Assembly: GCA_046346965.1 (NCBI GenBank)
Contig: JAXMHB010000020.1
Coordinates: forward strand, 14,706 to 78,705
DNA: 64,000 bases
DNA from: JAXMHB01 sp046346965
GTDB taxonomy: Bacteria > Pseudomonadota > Gammaproteobacteria > Xanthomonadales > SZUA-5
Direction of reading: 5' to 3'
The notes below the pieces were generated by a model, which was not told the origin of the DNA, searched no databases, and saw nothing but the letters and a program-made list of their open reading frames with translations. Positions 8,599 through 17,711 of the stretch are shown piece by piece (position 1 is the first letter of the stretch; the number at the start of each line of letters is the position of its first letter). Position numbers and translations under genes: made by a program.

Positions 8599-9978
8599 TC
8601 AGGGCAGTCGATGGCTTTGGGCGAGCGCCCGATACCAATGGCCGGAGGCCTTGATCGTGCGCCGCTGACCGTGCTCGAAATCGACGTGGACGATGCCAAA
8701 GCGCTGGGTATAGCCCTCGGCCCACTCGAAGTTGTCGAGCAAGCTCCAGTAATGAAAGCCGCGCACCGGCACGCCGTCGGCCATCGCCGCCGCCATCGCC
8801 CGGATGTGCTCGGCCAGGAACTGGATGCGCGCCTGGTCGTCGATCTGGCCATCGGCGCCGGGGCCGGTGTTGTAGGCAGCGCCACATTCGGTGATCTCGA
8901 TCGGTCGATGACCGGTGGCCGCGGCCATGGTCAGCAGGATGTCGTGAAAGCCCTGGGCGTCGATATCCCAGCCGATGTCGGTCTGCGGCAGCTCGCCCAG
9001 CCCCTTCGCCCAGTGCGCCTGACAGTGCAGTCCGGGGATCTCGCAGCCGGTCTCGGCGTGCCGTACCAGCCACGGCGAGTAGTAGTTCAGCCCGATGAAA
9101 TCGAGCGGCGCGCGCACCAGATCGGCATCACCCGCCTGCCAGCCAAGCAGCGCGTCCTGCTCGGCGGGATCGAGCACGCCCTCGGGGTAGGCGCCGTGCA
9201 GCGCCGGGTGGACGAACCACAGGTTCAGGAAACGGTGCCAGCGCTCGGCGGCGGCCACGTCCTCCGGCCGCGCGCTGGCCGGAATCATCGGCGCCACATC
9301 GAAGGCGCTGCCGATCTCGGCATCGCTGCGCTGCGCCTTGAGCACGCGATAGGCCATGCCCTGCGCCAGATTGACTGTGTGGGTGGCGCGCATAAAGGCC
9401 AGCGGATCGCGCCGTCCGGGCGCGTGCACGCCCAGCCAGTAGCCGGTCGAGGTGAAGGTCTTGGGCTCGTTCAACACCACGAAATGGCGCACCCGATCCG
9501 CCAGCGCCTCGGCCACCAGCGCGACGTAGTCGGCGAAGCGCGCGGCGGTGTCACGATTCGCCCAGCCGCCGGCGTCTTCCAGCACCTGCGGCAAATCCCA
9601 GTGATACAGCGTCAGCAGCGGGCGCAGACCGGCGGCCAGCACGCTATCGGTCAGCCGCTTGTAGTAATCGAGGCCAGCGGCATTGGCAGCGCCGCGACCG
9701 AGCGGCTGCACGCGCGGCCAGGCCACCGAGTAGCGGTAGCTCTTGAGGCCCAGGGCCTGCACCAGCGCCACATCCTCGGCGTAGCGATGGTAGCTGTCGC
9801 AGGCCACATCGCCGTGGTGTTGCTCGCGCACCTTGCCCGGCGTGTGGGCGAAGCGGTCCCAGATGGATTCGGATTTGCCGTCGGCGTCAGAGGCGCCTTC
9901 GATCTGATAGGCCGCGGTGGCGGCGCCCCAGATGAAGTCGGGCGGAAACACCACGGGTTGCTGGCTGTGCGTGGGCAT
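8599..9978 (-). CDS. GH1 beta-glucosidase
   Basis: A 459-residue glycoside hydrolase family 1 enzyme that cleaves non-reducing terminal beta-glucosides, probably in the cytoplasm since no signal peptide is visible. The start at 9978 (MPTHSQQPVVFPPDFIWGAA) has a GAGG ribosome site; a longer reading adds 19 residues without family similarity. Visible GH1 landmarks are FIWGAATAAYQIEGA at the N-terminus, the acid/base motif LNEP with E171, and the nucleophile motif ITECG with E364. The residue after the nucleophile is usually Asn (TENG); here it is Cys365. The glycone-site motif FEWAEGYTQRFGI is intact near the C-terminus. The gene is co-oriented with a TonB receptor upstream and a symporter downstream. 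Confidence 0.95.
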   Translation of the reverse strand: MPTHSQQPVVFPPDFIWGAATAAYQIEGASDADGKSESIWDRFAHTPGKVREQHHGDVACDSYHRYAEDVALVQALGLKSYRYSVAWPRVQPLGRGAANAAGLDYYKRLTDSVLAAGLRPLLTLYHWDLPQVLEDAGGWANRDTAARFADYVALVAEALADRVRHFVVLNEPKTFTSTGYWLGVHAPGRRDPLAFMRATHTVNLAQGMAYRVLKAQRSDAEIGSAFDVAPMIPASARPEDVAAAERWHRFLNLWFVHPALHGAYPEGVLDPAEQDALLGWQAGDADLVRAPLDFIGLNYYSPWLVRHAETGCEIPGLHCQAHWAKGLGELPQTDIGWDIDAQGFHDILLTMAAATGHRPIEITECGAAYNTGPGADGQIDDQARIQFLAEHIRAMAAAMADGVPVRGFHYWSLLDNFEWAEGYTQRFGIVHVDFEHGQRRTIKASGHWYRALAQSHRLP

Positions 9979-10046
9979 GGCGGGCCTCGCTGGGAGCCGC
10001 CGCAGCGGCTGATCGATGCAAAAAATCGCCGGCAACTCCTGTCACC

Positions 10047-10082
10047 GGCGCCGGACGCGCCCCGGCACGGCTGGCCGGCGCC
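10047..10082. other. GC-rich inverted repeat between receptor and glucosidase genes
   Basis: GGCGCCGG at 10047-10054 pairs with CCGGCGCC at 10075-10082 around a 20-nt loop, in the 163-bp gap between the receptor stop and the GH1 start. There is no T-run after it on the minus strand, so it is a poor intrinsic terminator. It could attenuate or stabilise the message between the highly expressed receptor and the enzyme genes, or be chance in GC-rich DNA. Confidence 0.3.
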
Positions 10083-10141
10083 TGGGGACGCCGGCACAGC
10101 CGTGGAGTTCTGGAGGGGGAACTCAGGGCGCGGAGGGACCG

Positions 10142-12550
10142 CTAGAACCAGAATCCGACGTTCAGACCCACCGTGCGCGGCGGCAGGTACTGCGACAGAT
10201 AGACGAACTGGCCATTGCCGACGGCGGTGCGGCCGGCGTTGGTGCGCACCTTGCCGTCCTCGACGTTGTCGACGTAGACGTCGGCATACCAGGCGCCGCT
10301 GGCCGGCGCGTAGCGCAGGCTGAGATCGCTGCGGTGATAGCCCTTCTGGCGATCACCCTCGCCCAGGTTGAAGGGGCTCAGCCAGGACTCGGTCTCGAAG
10401 TGCGCGCTGATGCGCGGCGTCAGCAGCGCGCCATTGCTGAGCTCGAAATCGTGCTCGTAGACCACGTGCAGGGCGGCATCGGGCGCGTGCGCCAGTTCGT
10501 TGCCGGAGACGTCCAGACAGTTGCTGATGCCGGAGACCGGCGGGCAGGCCGGCAGGCCCTGATAGTCGTTTGAACCGGCGTACAGCAGCGTGCCGAGTTC
10601 TTTCTTCGGGATCGCCGAGAACACCAGTTGCAGGCGATCGCGATCGCTGAGGCGCGCATTCAACTCGGACTCGAAACCCCAGACCTTGGTGCTGCCGGAG
10701 ACGTTCGAGAAACCGAGGCCACGGCTGCCATCGGTGAAGATGATCGGCGCCGCCAGCTGGAAGTCCTTGAAATCCTGGTAGTAGACGGCGTTGTTCCAGA
10801 CGATCTGGCCGTCCCAGAAGCTGAGCTTGGTGCCGAACTCGAAGTTGGTCAGCTCCTCGTGCTTGTAGGGCACGCCGCCGTCCTGCAGGCCGCCCGACTT
10901 GTAGCCGGTCGAGACGCTGCCGTAGAGCAGGAAATCGTCGCTGACGTCGTAGTCGGCGCGCGCCAGCCAGGTCAGCTGACCATGGTTGTACTCGCCATCG
11001 TTGATGCCACCGACGCCGAAACCAAAGCCATTGGCATTGCTCGGGATGGTGCCCGGAGCGATCGGCACCTGCGGGATCTCGGGCCGCCCGTAGCCCTGCC
11101 AGCCCCAGCCGCGGCCACCGATGTTCTCCTTGGAATCATCGGTGTAGCGCAGGCCGCCGGTGAGGCGCAGATCGTCCGAGGCATGCCAGGTGATCTGCCC
11201 GAACACGGCGCGCGAATCGACGGTCTGCTTGGGCTGGATGAAGGAACCCTGCCAGGCCACCGTGCCCTGCTGGGTGCCGTTGAAGATCGGGATGTCGAAG
11301 CGGATCTTGTTCTGCTCGGCGGCGTAGTACACGCCGAGGATCCAGTCGAGCTCGCCCTCGCCGGTCGACTTCAGATCGAACTCGTGGCTGTAATTCTCGT
11401 ACTCAGAGTAGTTGGTGCGGTCCTGCTGGTAGGTGGCGCCGGTGGTGAAGCTGGTCGGCACCTGCACGCCGCCGTCCTGGTCGTAGTCCGAGGAACCGTC
11501 GAACTTGCTGTAGCCGGCGATGTAGCTAAGCGCGATGTCGTCGTTGATCTGCCAGTCCATGCGGCTGCGGATCGAGTCGACATCGCGATCGAGATAAGGA
11601 CGCACATCCGCCAGCGTCGACCAGAAATCCTGGCCTGCGCGCGGTCGCTGCATCAGATTGGCGTTGGGCGTGCCGGTGTCGCGGAACTTCTCGTAGGACA
11701 GGTTCCAGCTGTAGGCGTCGCTCGGCTGCCACAGGCTGCTGATGCGCACCGCCGTCTGGTTCTGCGCGTTGTAGCGGTCGCCGCCACTGACGAACAGATT
11801 CGGGTTGATCGGCTGGAAGGTGGCGGCCGTGCCGCCGGAGGCCAGATAAGCGGCCTGCTGCGAGGCCACGCTGGGCAGCAACTCGCCGGGGTTCTGGTAC
11901 TCGACGTAGCCCTCGTGTTCCTCGTGGGCATAGGCCACGCGCATCGCCCAGGTGTCGCTCAGCGCCACATTGAAGGCGCCGCGACCGCCGAGACGCGCGT
12001 AATTGCCGAGCCCGAACTGCACCGTGCCCGAGGTGTCGCCGAGTTCCGGTTTGGCGGTCTGCATATTGACCGCGCCGACCGTCGAGTTGCGTCCCCACAG
12101 CGTGCCTTGCGGGCCACGCAGCACCTCGACCGATTCCAGGTCCAGCAGCAGCGCGGCGGCGCCTTCGGCGCGCGGGGTGTAGATGCCATCGACGAACAGT
12201 GCGACCTCGGGGTCGGCGTACTCGGTCTTGGCGCTGTCATTGCCGATGCCGCGCAAGGTCAGCGTGATCACGCCATGGTCGCCCTGGGTGGTCGCCGAGA
12301 AGCCCGGCACCAGCGAGGTGATGTCCTGCACGGTCATCACGCGCTCTTTCTCCAGCGTCTCGCTGCCGATGGCGGTGATCGCGATCGGCGTCTGCTGCAG
12401 CGGAGTGGCGCGCTTGGTGGCGGTCACCATCACCGCGTCCAGCGTCTGCTGGTCCTTGGCGTCGGCCTCCGCGCTCTGGGCGCGTGCCGTGGAAGAACCC
12501 GCGAGGACCGCGATGATGGAGCTGAACAGCATCGTCTTGCGTAGCAACAT
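10142..12550 (-). CDS. TonB-dependent outer-membrane receptor (oligosaccharide type)
   Basis: An 802-residue outer-membrane receptor. The start at 12550 (MLLRKTMLFSSIIAVLAGSS) has a strong GGGGAGG ribosome site and gives a good signal peptide cleaved near ARA-QS. The plug domain follows (LDAVMVTATKR, VQDITSLVPGFS, DGIYTPR, VEVLRGPQGTLWGRNSTVGA), then a long beta-barrel ending in a C-terminal Phe (VGLNVGFWF), as needed for BAM-mediated insertion. It is first in the minus-strand run with GH1, symporter and LacI genes, so it probably takes up a beta-linked oligosaccharide or plant glucoside. A TTGACA -35 with a 17-nt spacer and LacI-type operators lie just upstream, so expression is probably repressed by the LacI protein of this locus. 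Confidence 0.95.
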   Translation of the reverse strand: MLLRKTMLFSSIIAVLAGSSTARAQSAEADAKDQQTLDAVMVTATKRATPLQQTPIAITAIGSETLEKERVMTVQDITSLVPGFSATTQGDHGVITLTLRGIGNDSAKTEYADPEVALFVDGIYTPRAEGAAALLLDLESVEVLRGPQGTLWGRNSTVGAVNMQTAKPELGDTSGTVQFGLGNYARLGGRGAFNVALSDTWAMRVAYAHEEHEGYVEYQNPGELLPSVASQQAAYLASGGTAATFQPINPNLFVSGGDRYNAQNQTAVRISSLWQPSDAYSWNLSYEKFRDTGTPNANLMQRPRAGQDFWSTLADVRPYLDRDVDSIRSRMDWQINDDIALSYIAGYSKFDGSSDYDQDGGVQVPTSFTTGATYQQDRTNYSEYENYSHEFDLKSTGEGELDWILGVYYAAEQNKIRFDIPIFNGTQQGTVAWQGSFIQPKQTVDSRAVFGQITWHASDDLRLTGGLRYTDDSKENIGGRGWGWQGYGRPEIPQVPIAPGTIPSNANGFGFGVGGINDGEYNHGQLTWLARADYDVSDDFLLYGSVSTGYKSGGLQDGGVPYKHEELTNFEFGTKLSFWDGQIVWNNAVYYQDFKDFQLAAPIIFTDGSRGLGFSNVSGSTKVWGFESELNARLSDRDRLQLVFSAIPKKELGTLLYAGSNDYQGLPACPPVSGISNCLDVSGNELAHAPDAALHVVYEHDFELSNGALLTPRISAHFETESWLSPFNLGEGDRQKGYHRSDLSLRYAPASGAWYADVYVDNVEDGKVRTNAGRTAVGNGQFVYLSQYLPPRTVGLNVGFWF

Positions 12551-12622
12551 GGCACATACCCTCCCCGGCTGGGGTGCCCTGCGAGTGCAGTCAGGGGCAC
12601 CGTTATGAGCGTTTCGGGGCGA

Positions 12623-12651
12623 ACAATGCAAGCGAATGGCAGCGCTGTCAA
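12623..12651 (-). promoter_or_regulatory. Candidate sigma70 promoter of the receptor operon
   Basis: On the minus strand TTGACA (12646-12651) is followed after 17 nt by CATTGT (12623-12628), about 70 nt upstream of the receptor start. The -35 is perfect; the -10 matches only 3 of 6. The -35 and spacer are covered by operator copy 1, the arrangement expected for repression by a LacI protein. Confidence 0.5.
12637..12650. promoter_or_regulatory. LacI-type operator copy 1 (TGGCAGCGCTGTCA)
   Basis: A 14-bp near-palindrome with one mismatch to the symmetric form TGACAGCGCTGTCA. It overlaps the -35 hexamer and spacer of the receptor promoter. With copy 2 it forms a larger perfect 11-bp inverted repeat (12641-12651 against 12659-12669). 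Confidence 0.65.
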
Positions 12652-12659
12652 CTGTTGTT

Positions 12660-12673
12660 TGACAGCGCTAGCA
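12660..12673. promoter_or_regulatory. LacI-type operator copy 2 (TGACAGCGCTAGCA)
   Basis: Two mismatches to TGACAGCGCTGTCA. Its centre is 23 bp from that of copy 1, about two helical turns. It overlaps a plus-strand TTGACA (12659-12664) that could serve as a -35 for the halogenase gene, although I see no good -10 at the right spacing. Confidence 0.55.
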
Positions 12674-12703
12674 GTTTGTGAGTCTGGATGCTGCAGTGCA
12701 GAA

Positions 12704-12717
12704 TGACAGCGCAGTCA
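12704..12717. promoter_or_regulatory. LacI-type operator copy 3 (TGACAGCGCAGTCA)
   Basis: One mismatch to TGACAGCGCTGTCA, and flanked so that GAATGAC (12701-12707) and GTCATTC (12714-12720) form a perfect outer inverted repeat. It lies 44 bp from copy 2 and 80 bp before the halogenase start, so it could control the divergent gene directly or support repression loops. Confidence 0.6.
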
Positions 12718-12796
12718 TTCGGACTTAGGCTGCCCGATGGATCGCGCCAGACGGGCGATCGCGAACGCGGCCCTGGGCGCCGCCGGGAGGACGCGG

Positions 12797-14356
12797 ATGC
12801 TGCGCAAGATCCTGATTGCTGGCGGCGGCACGGCCGGTTGGCTGTGCGCCTGCTACCTGGCCCGGCAGCTCAACTGCCAGGCGCCCGGCGCGATCACCGT
12901 GGAGCTGATCGAGTCACCGGAGATCGGCATCCTCGGCGTCGGCGAGGGGACCTTTCCCTCGATCCGCGGCGCGCTGGCGCAGATCGGCATCAGCGAGGCG
13001 CGCTTCATCGCGGCGACGCAGGCCACCTTCAAGCAAGGCATCCGCTTCGACCACTGGGTGCGCCCACCAGGTACGCCCGGCCACGATCACTACGTGCATC
13101 CCTTCAACAGCCCGAGTCAGCGCAGCGTCGAGTTGTTGCCCTACTGGCTGCTGGGTGAGTCCGGCGACATGCCCTTTGCCGCCGCGGTGACCATGCAGAA
13201 GCGCATCGCCGATGCCGGCCGCGGCCCCAAGCGGCTGAAGGACGCTGACTACCAGGGGCCGATGAACTACGCCTACCACTTCGACGCCGCGCGCTTCGCC
13301 GCGCTGCTCGCCGAGGTCGGTCGCGAACTCGGCGTGGTGCATCGGCTGGGCACCATCAGCGGCGTCGAGCGCGGCGCCGACGGCAGCATCGCCGGCCTGC
13401 AGACTCGCGAGCACGGCCGCCTGGAGGCCGATCTCTACATCGACTGCACCGGACTGCGCGCCGCGCTGATCGGTGATGCGCTGGGCGTGCCGCTGCACGC
13501 GCTGTCCGACACCCTGTTCGTCGATCGCGCCGTGGCGATCCAGATCCCCTACCCGGCCGTCGACACGCCGATCCCGTCCTACACCATCTCGACCGCCCAC
13601 GCAGCCGGCTGGACCTGGGACATCGGCCTGCAAACACGGCGCGGCGTCGGCTACGTCTATTCCAGCCGTCACAGCAGCGACGACGCCGCCGAGCAGCTGC
13701 TGCGGCGCTATCTGGGGCCGGCGGCCGATGCGCTGCCGGCGCGCCGACTGCCGTTCCGCACCGGCTATCGGCGCGTGCAGTGGCAGCACAACTGCGTCGC
13801 GGTGGGGCTGTCGGCGGGCTTTCTCGAACCGCTGGAATCCACCGGCATCGGCCTGATCGAGATGGCGACCTATCTGATCGCCCATCTGCTGCCGATCAGC
13901 GGCGAGTACGCGCGCGCCGCGCGCCACTTCAACACGCTGATGGCGGCGCGCTACGAGCGCATCGTCGACTTCATCAAGCTGCACTACTGCCTGAGCCAGC
14001 GCCGCGACAGCGCCTTCTGGCGCGACAACACCGATGCCGACAGCATTCCCGACTCGCTCAAGGATCGGCTGGCCGAATGGCGCCACCGGCCGCCGCATCG
14101 ACTGGATTTCCTCACCGATCTTGAAATGTTCATGCCGGCCAGCTGGCAATACATCCTGTACGGCATGGAGTTCCGCACCGATCTGCAGGCGCAGCGTGCC
14201 GGTTACCCGGCACAGGCACAGGCGGCACGCGAGTTCGCCGGCCTGCGCCAGGTCAGCGCGCAGGCGCTGGCCGATCTGCCCATGCATCGCGCGCTGATCG
14301 ACAGCTATTTGCAGCCCTCGGCACGCCAGACCGAGGCGCGCGCACAGCGCGGCTGA
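12797..14356 (+). CDS. Flavin-dependent tryptophan-halogenase-like protein
   Basis: A 519-residue protein of the tryptophan halogenase family. The start at 12797 follows GGGAGG with 6-nt spacing. The FAD-binding glycine motif GGGTAGW is at residues 9-15. Lys79 falls in ATFKQGIRFDHW, the position of the catalytic lysine of PrnA/RebH-type enzymes. The flavin/chloride region GFLEPLESTGIGLIEM is intact. The family signature W-x-W-x-I-P appears as GWTWDIG, with Gly in place of Pro. It is divergent from the receptor gene and shares its operator region. Similar genes recur beside TonB receptors in polysaccharide loci of this group, where no halogenation has been shown to my knowledge. Substrate and even halogenase activity are uncertain. 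Confidence 0.88.
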   Translation: MLRKILIAGGGTAGWLCACYLARQLNCQAPGAITVELIESPEIGILGVGEGTFPSIRGALAQIGISEARFIAATQATFKQGIRFDHWVRPPGTPGHDHYVHPFNSPSQRSVELLPYWLLGESGDMPFAAAVTMQKRIADAGRGPKRLKDADYQGPMNYAYHFDAARFAALLAEVGRELGVVHRLGTISGVERGADGSIAGLQTREHGRLEADLYIDCTGLRAALIGDALGVPLHALSDTLFVDRAVAIQIPYPAVDTPIPSYTISTAHAAGWTWDIGLQTRRGVGYVYSSRHSSDDAAEQLLRRYLGPAADALPARRLPFRTGYRRVQWQHNCVAVGLSAGFLEPLESTGIGLIEMATYLIAHLLPISGEYARAARHFNTLMAARYERIVDFIKLHYCLSQRRDSAFWRDNTDADSIPDSLKDRLAEWRHRPPHRLDFLTDLEMFMPASWQYILYGMEFRTDLQAQRAGYPAQAQAAREFAGLRQVSAQALADLPMHRALIDSYLQPSARQTEARAQRG

Positions 14357-14488
14357 GACCCGAGGACAGCGTCCGCCAGCCGCGCCAATCCGAGCGGCCC
14401 GACCAAGTGCGGCAGGCGGGCGATGGCCGCGCGCTGGCGCTTCTGCGCGCCGGCCTATGCTGAAGCCCTCGCGCCTGGGGATGCGCCG

Positions 14489-17400
14489 ATGGCAGCCGCT
14501 CGCGGACTTGTGGGGCTGTGTGCTCTCCTGCTGATGGGCGCACTGCATGCCGGTGCGCTGGTCGATGCGCGCCGGTCGGATGCGACGGTGCCCGCGGACT
14601 GGCAGGCGCGTCTGCAGGCCAGCGCGGGCGAGCGTGCAGCGCGCCAGTCGGCGATGCAGCAGGCCTACGCCGCGCTGCGCGCCAGCGATCCCTACTGGCA
14701 GGTGCAGTGGTCCGCCGATGGCGCCCCGGCGCTGGTGGAACACCGTCGCGGCCCGCTGACGCCGGCATCGACGCGCTCGTCGATCGACATCGTGCGCGAG
14801 TTCCTCAGCGCGCAGCGCGCGCTGTACGGGCTCAGCGATGCCGATCTCGCCAGTCTGCACGTGCTCGGCGACAGCCCGGGCGGGCGCAGCGGGCTGCGCA
14901 TGTTGCGCATCGAACAGCAGCTGCGCGGCTGGCCGGTGTTCGGCACCGAAACGCGTTGCCTGCTCGATCCCCAGGGGCGGCTGTGGCGCACGCTCGGCAG
15001 CCTGATGCCTGAGCTCGCGACCGGTGCCGCCAGCGCCGATGGCGCGCAGCGCCCGCTGACCGAGGTGCTGGCGGCGCTGCTCGGTGCCGGCGTTCCCTCC
15101 AGCGTGCAAGCGGCCGAGCCGCTGAGCCACTTCCAGCGCAGCGACGGCGCCCACGGCAGCGCGCGCCGGGTCTGGTTCGCGCTGGCGCCCGGCGTGCTGG
15201 TGCCGGCGTGGGCGATCACCGCCTACACGGCCGACGCCGACTGGTATGCGGTGGTCGACGCCGAGCACGCGCAGTTGCTGTGGCAGCGCGATCTGCGCGA
15301 GTCGGCCTCGCAGCACCCGGCGCGCTTCTCGGTGTACGTGCAGGCCGATGGGCAGACGCCGGCCGACAGCCCGGCGCCGCAATCGCCAAGCCCGGCCTTG
15401 CCCGGCGCCGGCACCCAGTACCCGGCGATCAGTCGCAGCGTGGTCAGCATGCAGTCGGTGCAGAACCTGCTCGCCAGCCCGAATGGCTGGATCGACGACT
15501 GTCCGGGCGGCGCCGATGGCTGTGACAGCACGCGCGGCAACAACGTCCAAGTCTGCCTGGATCGCGACGCCACCCCGGATCAGTGCGACGCCGCCGCGCT
15601 GGACCTGGGCGGGCACCCACGCGGCAATCCGGATGCGGGCGGACGCAATCGCGATTTCCTCGGCACCACGCCACGCGATTTCGACTACACGCCGGCGCCG
15701 CTGGCCGCCAACCCGGACGCCGGCGACCTGCCCACCAACCCGGATTACCAGCGCGGCGCGATGACCCAGTTGTTCTACGTCGCCAACTGGTACCACGATC
15801 GCCTGTACGCGCTTGGCTTCGACGAGGCCTCCGGCAACTTTCAGCAAATCAATCCCAGCGGCCAGGGCCTCGGCGGCGACCGTGTGCTCATCGACGCCCA
15901 GAACAGCGGCGCCAACAACGGCAACTTCTCCACGCCGCCCGATGGCGCCGGCCCCGGGCGCATGCAGATGTACGTCTACACCGGTCCGAATCCCGACCGC
16001 GACGGCGGCCTCGATGCCGCCATCGTGCTGCACGAACTCACCCACGGCCTCAGCCATCGACTGGTCGGCAACGCTACCGGCCTGCTGTGGGATGTGGCGC
16101 GCAGCATGGGCGAGGGCTGGAGCGACTTCTACGCGCTGTCACTGCTGAACGCCGCCCCCAGCGACGATCCCGACGCCGCCTATCCCTTCGGCTCCTACAT
16201 CAGCTATCGCCTGTCGAACCTGGGCGACAACTATGTGTACGGCTATCGACGCTTTCCCTACAGCACCAACCCGCAGATCAATCCGCTCAGCTTTGCCGAC
16301 ATCGATGACGTCACCCTCGACGAGAGCGGCGGCATTCCGGTCAGCCCGCTGCCGCTCAGCGCCAACGGCGCGCTGGAGGTGCACAACGCCGGCTCGATCT
16401 GGGCGTTGGCGCTATGGGAGATCCGCAGCCGCATCATTGCCGGCGCCGGCGGCAACGTGCCGCAAGGCAACGAGACCATGCTGCAACTGGTGACCGACGC
16501 CCTGAAGCTGACGCCGTCGAATCCGAGCTTCCTCGACGGCCGCGAGGCGCTGCTGGTCGCAGACTGCATGACCCAGGGCTGCGCTCACGAGCAGGCCATC
16601 TGGGGCGGTTTTGCTGATCGCGGCCTCGGCTATGGCGCGGTTGCGCCGCTCAGCGTACTCGGGCGCTTCGACATCGCTCATCTGGGCATCGGCGAGTCTT
16701 TCGCGCTGCCGCATCTGGACCTCGTCGATCCCGCGCTCGATGTGCAGATCGACGATGTCGCCACCGGCAACGGCGATGGTCGCCTGGACCCCGGCGAGCG
16801 CGCGCGGCTGCGGCTGACGCTGCACAATCCCTGGCGCGGCCGCGCCGCCAGCGCCATCCAGGCGCAACTGCTGGCGGCGACTGGCGTCAGCGTGCTCGAC
16901 GGTCAGGCGAGTTATCCGGACATCGCCGCGATGTCTGCGGCGCACAGCGGCGCCGACAGCTTCGAGATCACGCTGGCGCCGGATCTAGGCTGCGGGCAGC
17001 GCCTCGATTTCACGCTGAACCTCAACTCCAGCCTGGGCGCGGTCAGCCTGCCGTGGTCGCTGCGCGTGGGCACGCCGGGCGCCGCCGGCGCGCAGCGCGT
17101 GTACAGCGCCACGCCGAATCTGCCGATCCCGGACAACAACAAGCGCGGCGTCGCCAGCCATCTGCAGATCGACGACGATCTGGAAATCGCCGATCTCGAT
17201 TTTCGCGTCGACCAGTTGACGCATCCGGTCACTGGCCAACTGATGGTGATGCTGCGCGCGCCGAACGGCTACGGCAGCGATCTGATCTGGCGCCGCGGCG
17301 GGTTGATGACGCCGAATCAAGGTCTGGGCGCGGATCTGGTGCAGGTGGTGATCGATGACGATCTGCCGCTGCTGGCGAGCAACGACCTCAATCAGAGCCT

Positions 17401-17701
17401 GTCCACCCAGGCGCCATTCTCGGGCGCGTGGTTGCCGGCCTACAACTCGCCGTTCTGGGACAGCTACGCGACCACGCCCGCGGTTGCGCGCGACCCGGTG
17501 CCACAGCTGGCAAGGCTGGACGGCAGCAGCACGCACGGCCGCTGGACGGTCAACGTCAGCGACGGCAATGCCACCGCCACCGGCACGCTGCAGGGCTGGT
17601 CACTGCTGGTCCGCCCGCGCAGCTACCAGTGCAGTCCTTTTCAGGCGCCGCTGATCTTCCGGGACGGCTTCGAGGCAGCCGTCGGCGCGCCGACGCGCTA
17701 A
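14489..17701 (+). CDS. Secreted M36 (fungalysin-type) metallopeptidase with P-domain and GFE tail
   Basis: A 1070-residue zinc peptidase. The start at 14489 (MAAARGLVGLCALLLMGALH) has GGGG eight nt upstream and gives a signal peptide. A long propeptide (to about residue 330) precedes the M36 catalytic domain: HELTH with zinc ligands His515 and His519 and catalytic Glu516, third ligand Glu542 in MGEGWSDF. After a linker comes a proprotein-convertase P-type beta domain (LTHPVTGQLMVMLRAPNG through HGRWTVNVSD) and finally LIFRDGFEAAVGAPTR. The IFRDGFE end matches tails of other exported proteins in this window. The enzyme should degrade proteins outside the cell after self-removal of the propeptide and perhaps the C-terminal parts. 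Confidence 0.94.
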   Translation: MAAARGLVGLCALLLMGALHAGALVDARRSDATVPADWQARLQASAGERAARQSAMQQAYAALRASDPYWQVQWSADGAPALVEHRRGPLTPASTRSSIDIVREFLSAQRALYGLSDADLASLHVLGDSPGGRSGLRMLRIEQQLRGWPVFGTETRCLLDPQGRLWRTLGSLMPELATGAASADGAQRPLTEVLAALLGAGVPSSVQAAEPLSHFQRSDGAHGSARRVWFALAPGVLVPAWAITAYTADADWYAVVDAEHAQLLWQRDLRESASQHPARFSVYVQADGQTPADSPAPQSPSPALPGAGTQYPAISRSVVSMQSVQNLLASPNGWIDDCPGGADGCDSTRGNNVQVCLDRDATPDQCDAAALDLGGHPRGNPDAGGRNRDFLGTTPRDFDYTPAPLAANPDAGDLPTNPDYQRGAMTQLFYVANWYHDRLYALGFDEASGNFQQINPSGQGLGGDRVLIDAQNSGANNGNFSTPPDGAGPGRMQMYVYTGPNPDRDGGLDAAIVLHELTHGLSHRLVGNATGLLWDVARSMGEGWSDFYALSLLNAAPSDDPDAAYPFGSYISYRLSNLGDNYVYGYRRFPYSTNPQINPLSFADIDDVTLDESGGIPVSPLPLSANGALEVHNAGSIWALALWEIRSRIIAGAGGNVPQGNETMLQLVTDALKLTPSNPSFLDGREALLVADCMTQGCAHEQAIWGGFADRGLGYGAVAPLSVLGRFDIAHLGIGESFALPHLDLVDPALDVQIDDVATGNGDGRLDPGERARLRLTLHNPWRGRAASAIQAQLLAATGVSVLDGQASYPDIAAMSAAHSGADSFEITLAPDLGCGQRLDFTLNLNSSLGAVSLPWSLRVGTPGAAGAQRVYSATPNLPIPDNNKRGVASHLQIDDDLEIADLDFRVDQLTHPVTGQLMVMLRAPNGYGSDLIWRRGGLMTPNQGLGADLVQVVIDDDLPLLASNDLNQSLSTQAPFSGAWLPAYNSPFWDSYATTPAVARDPVPQLARLDGSSTHGRWTVNVSDGNATATGTLQGWSLLVRPRSYQCSPFQAPLIFRDGFEAAVGAPTR

Positions 17702-17711
17702 CGCGCGGGCC

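Noticed and set aside
12914..16057. A minus-strand open frame of about 1047 codons
   Set aside because: Antisense to the halogenase and M36 peptidase, both of which have complete catalytic motifs on the plus strand.
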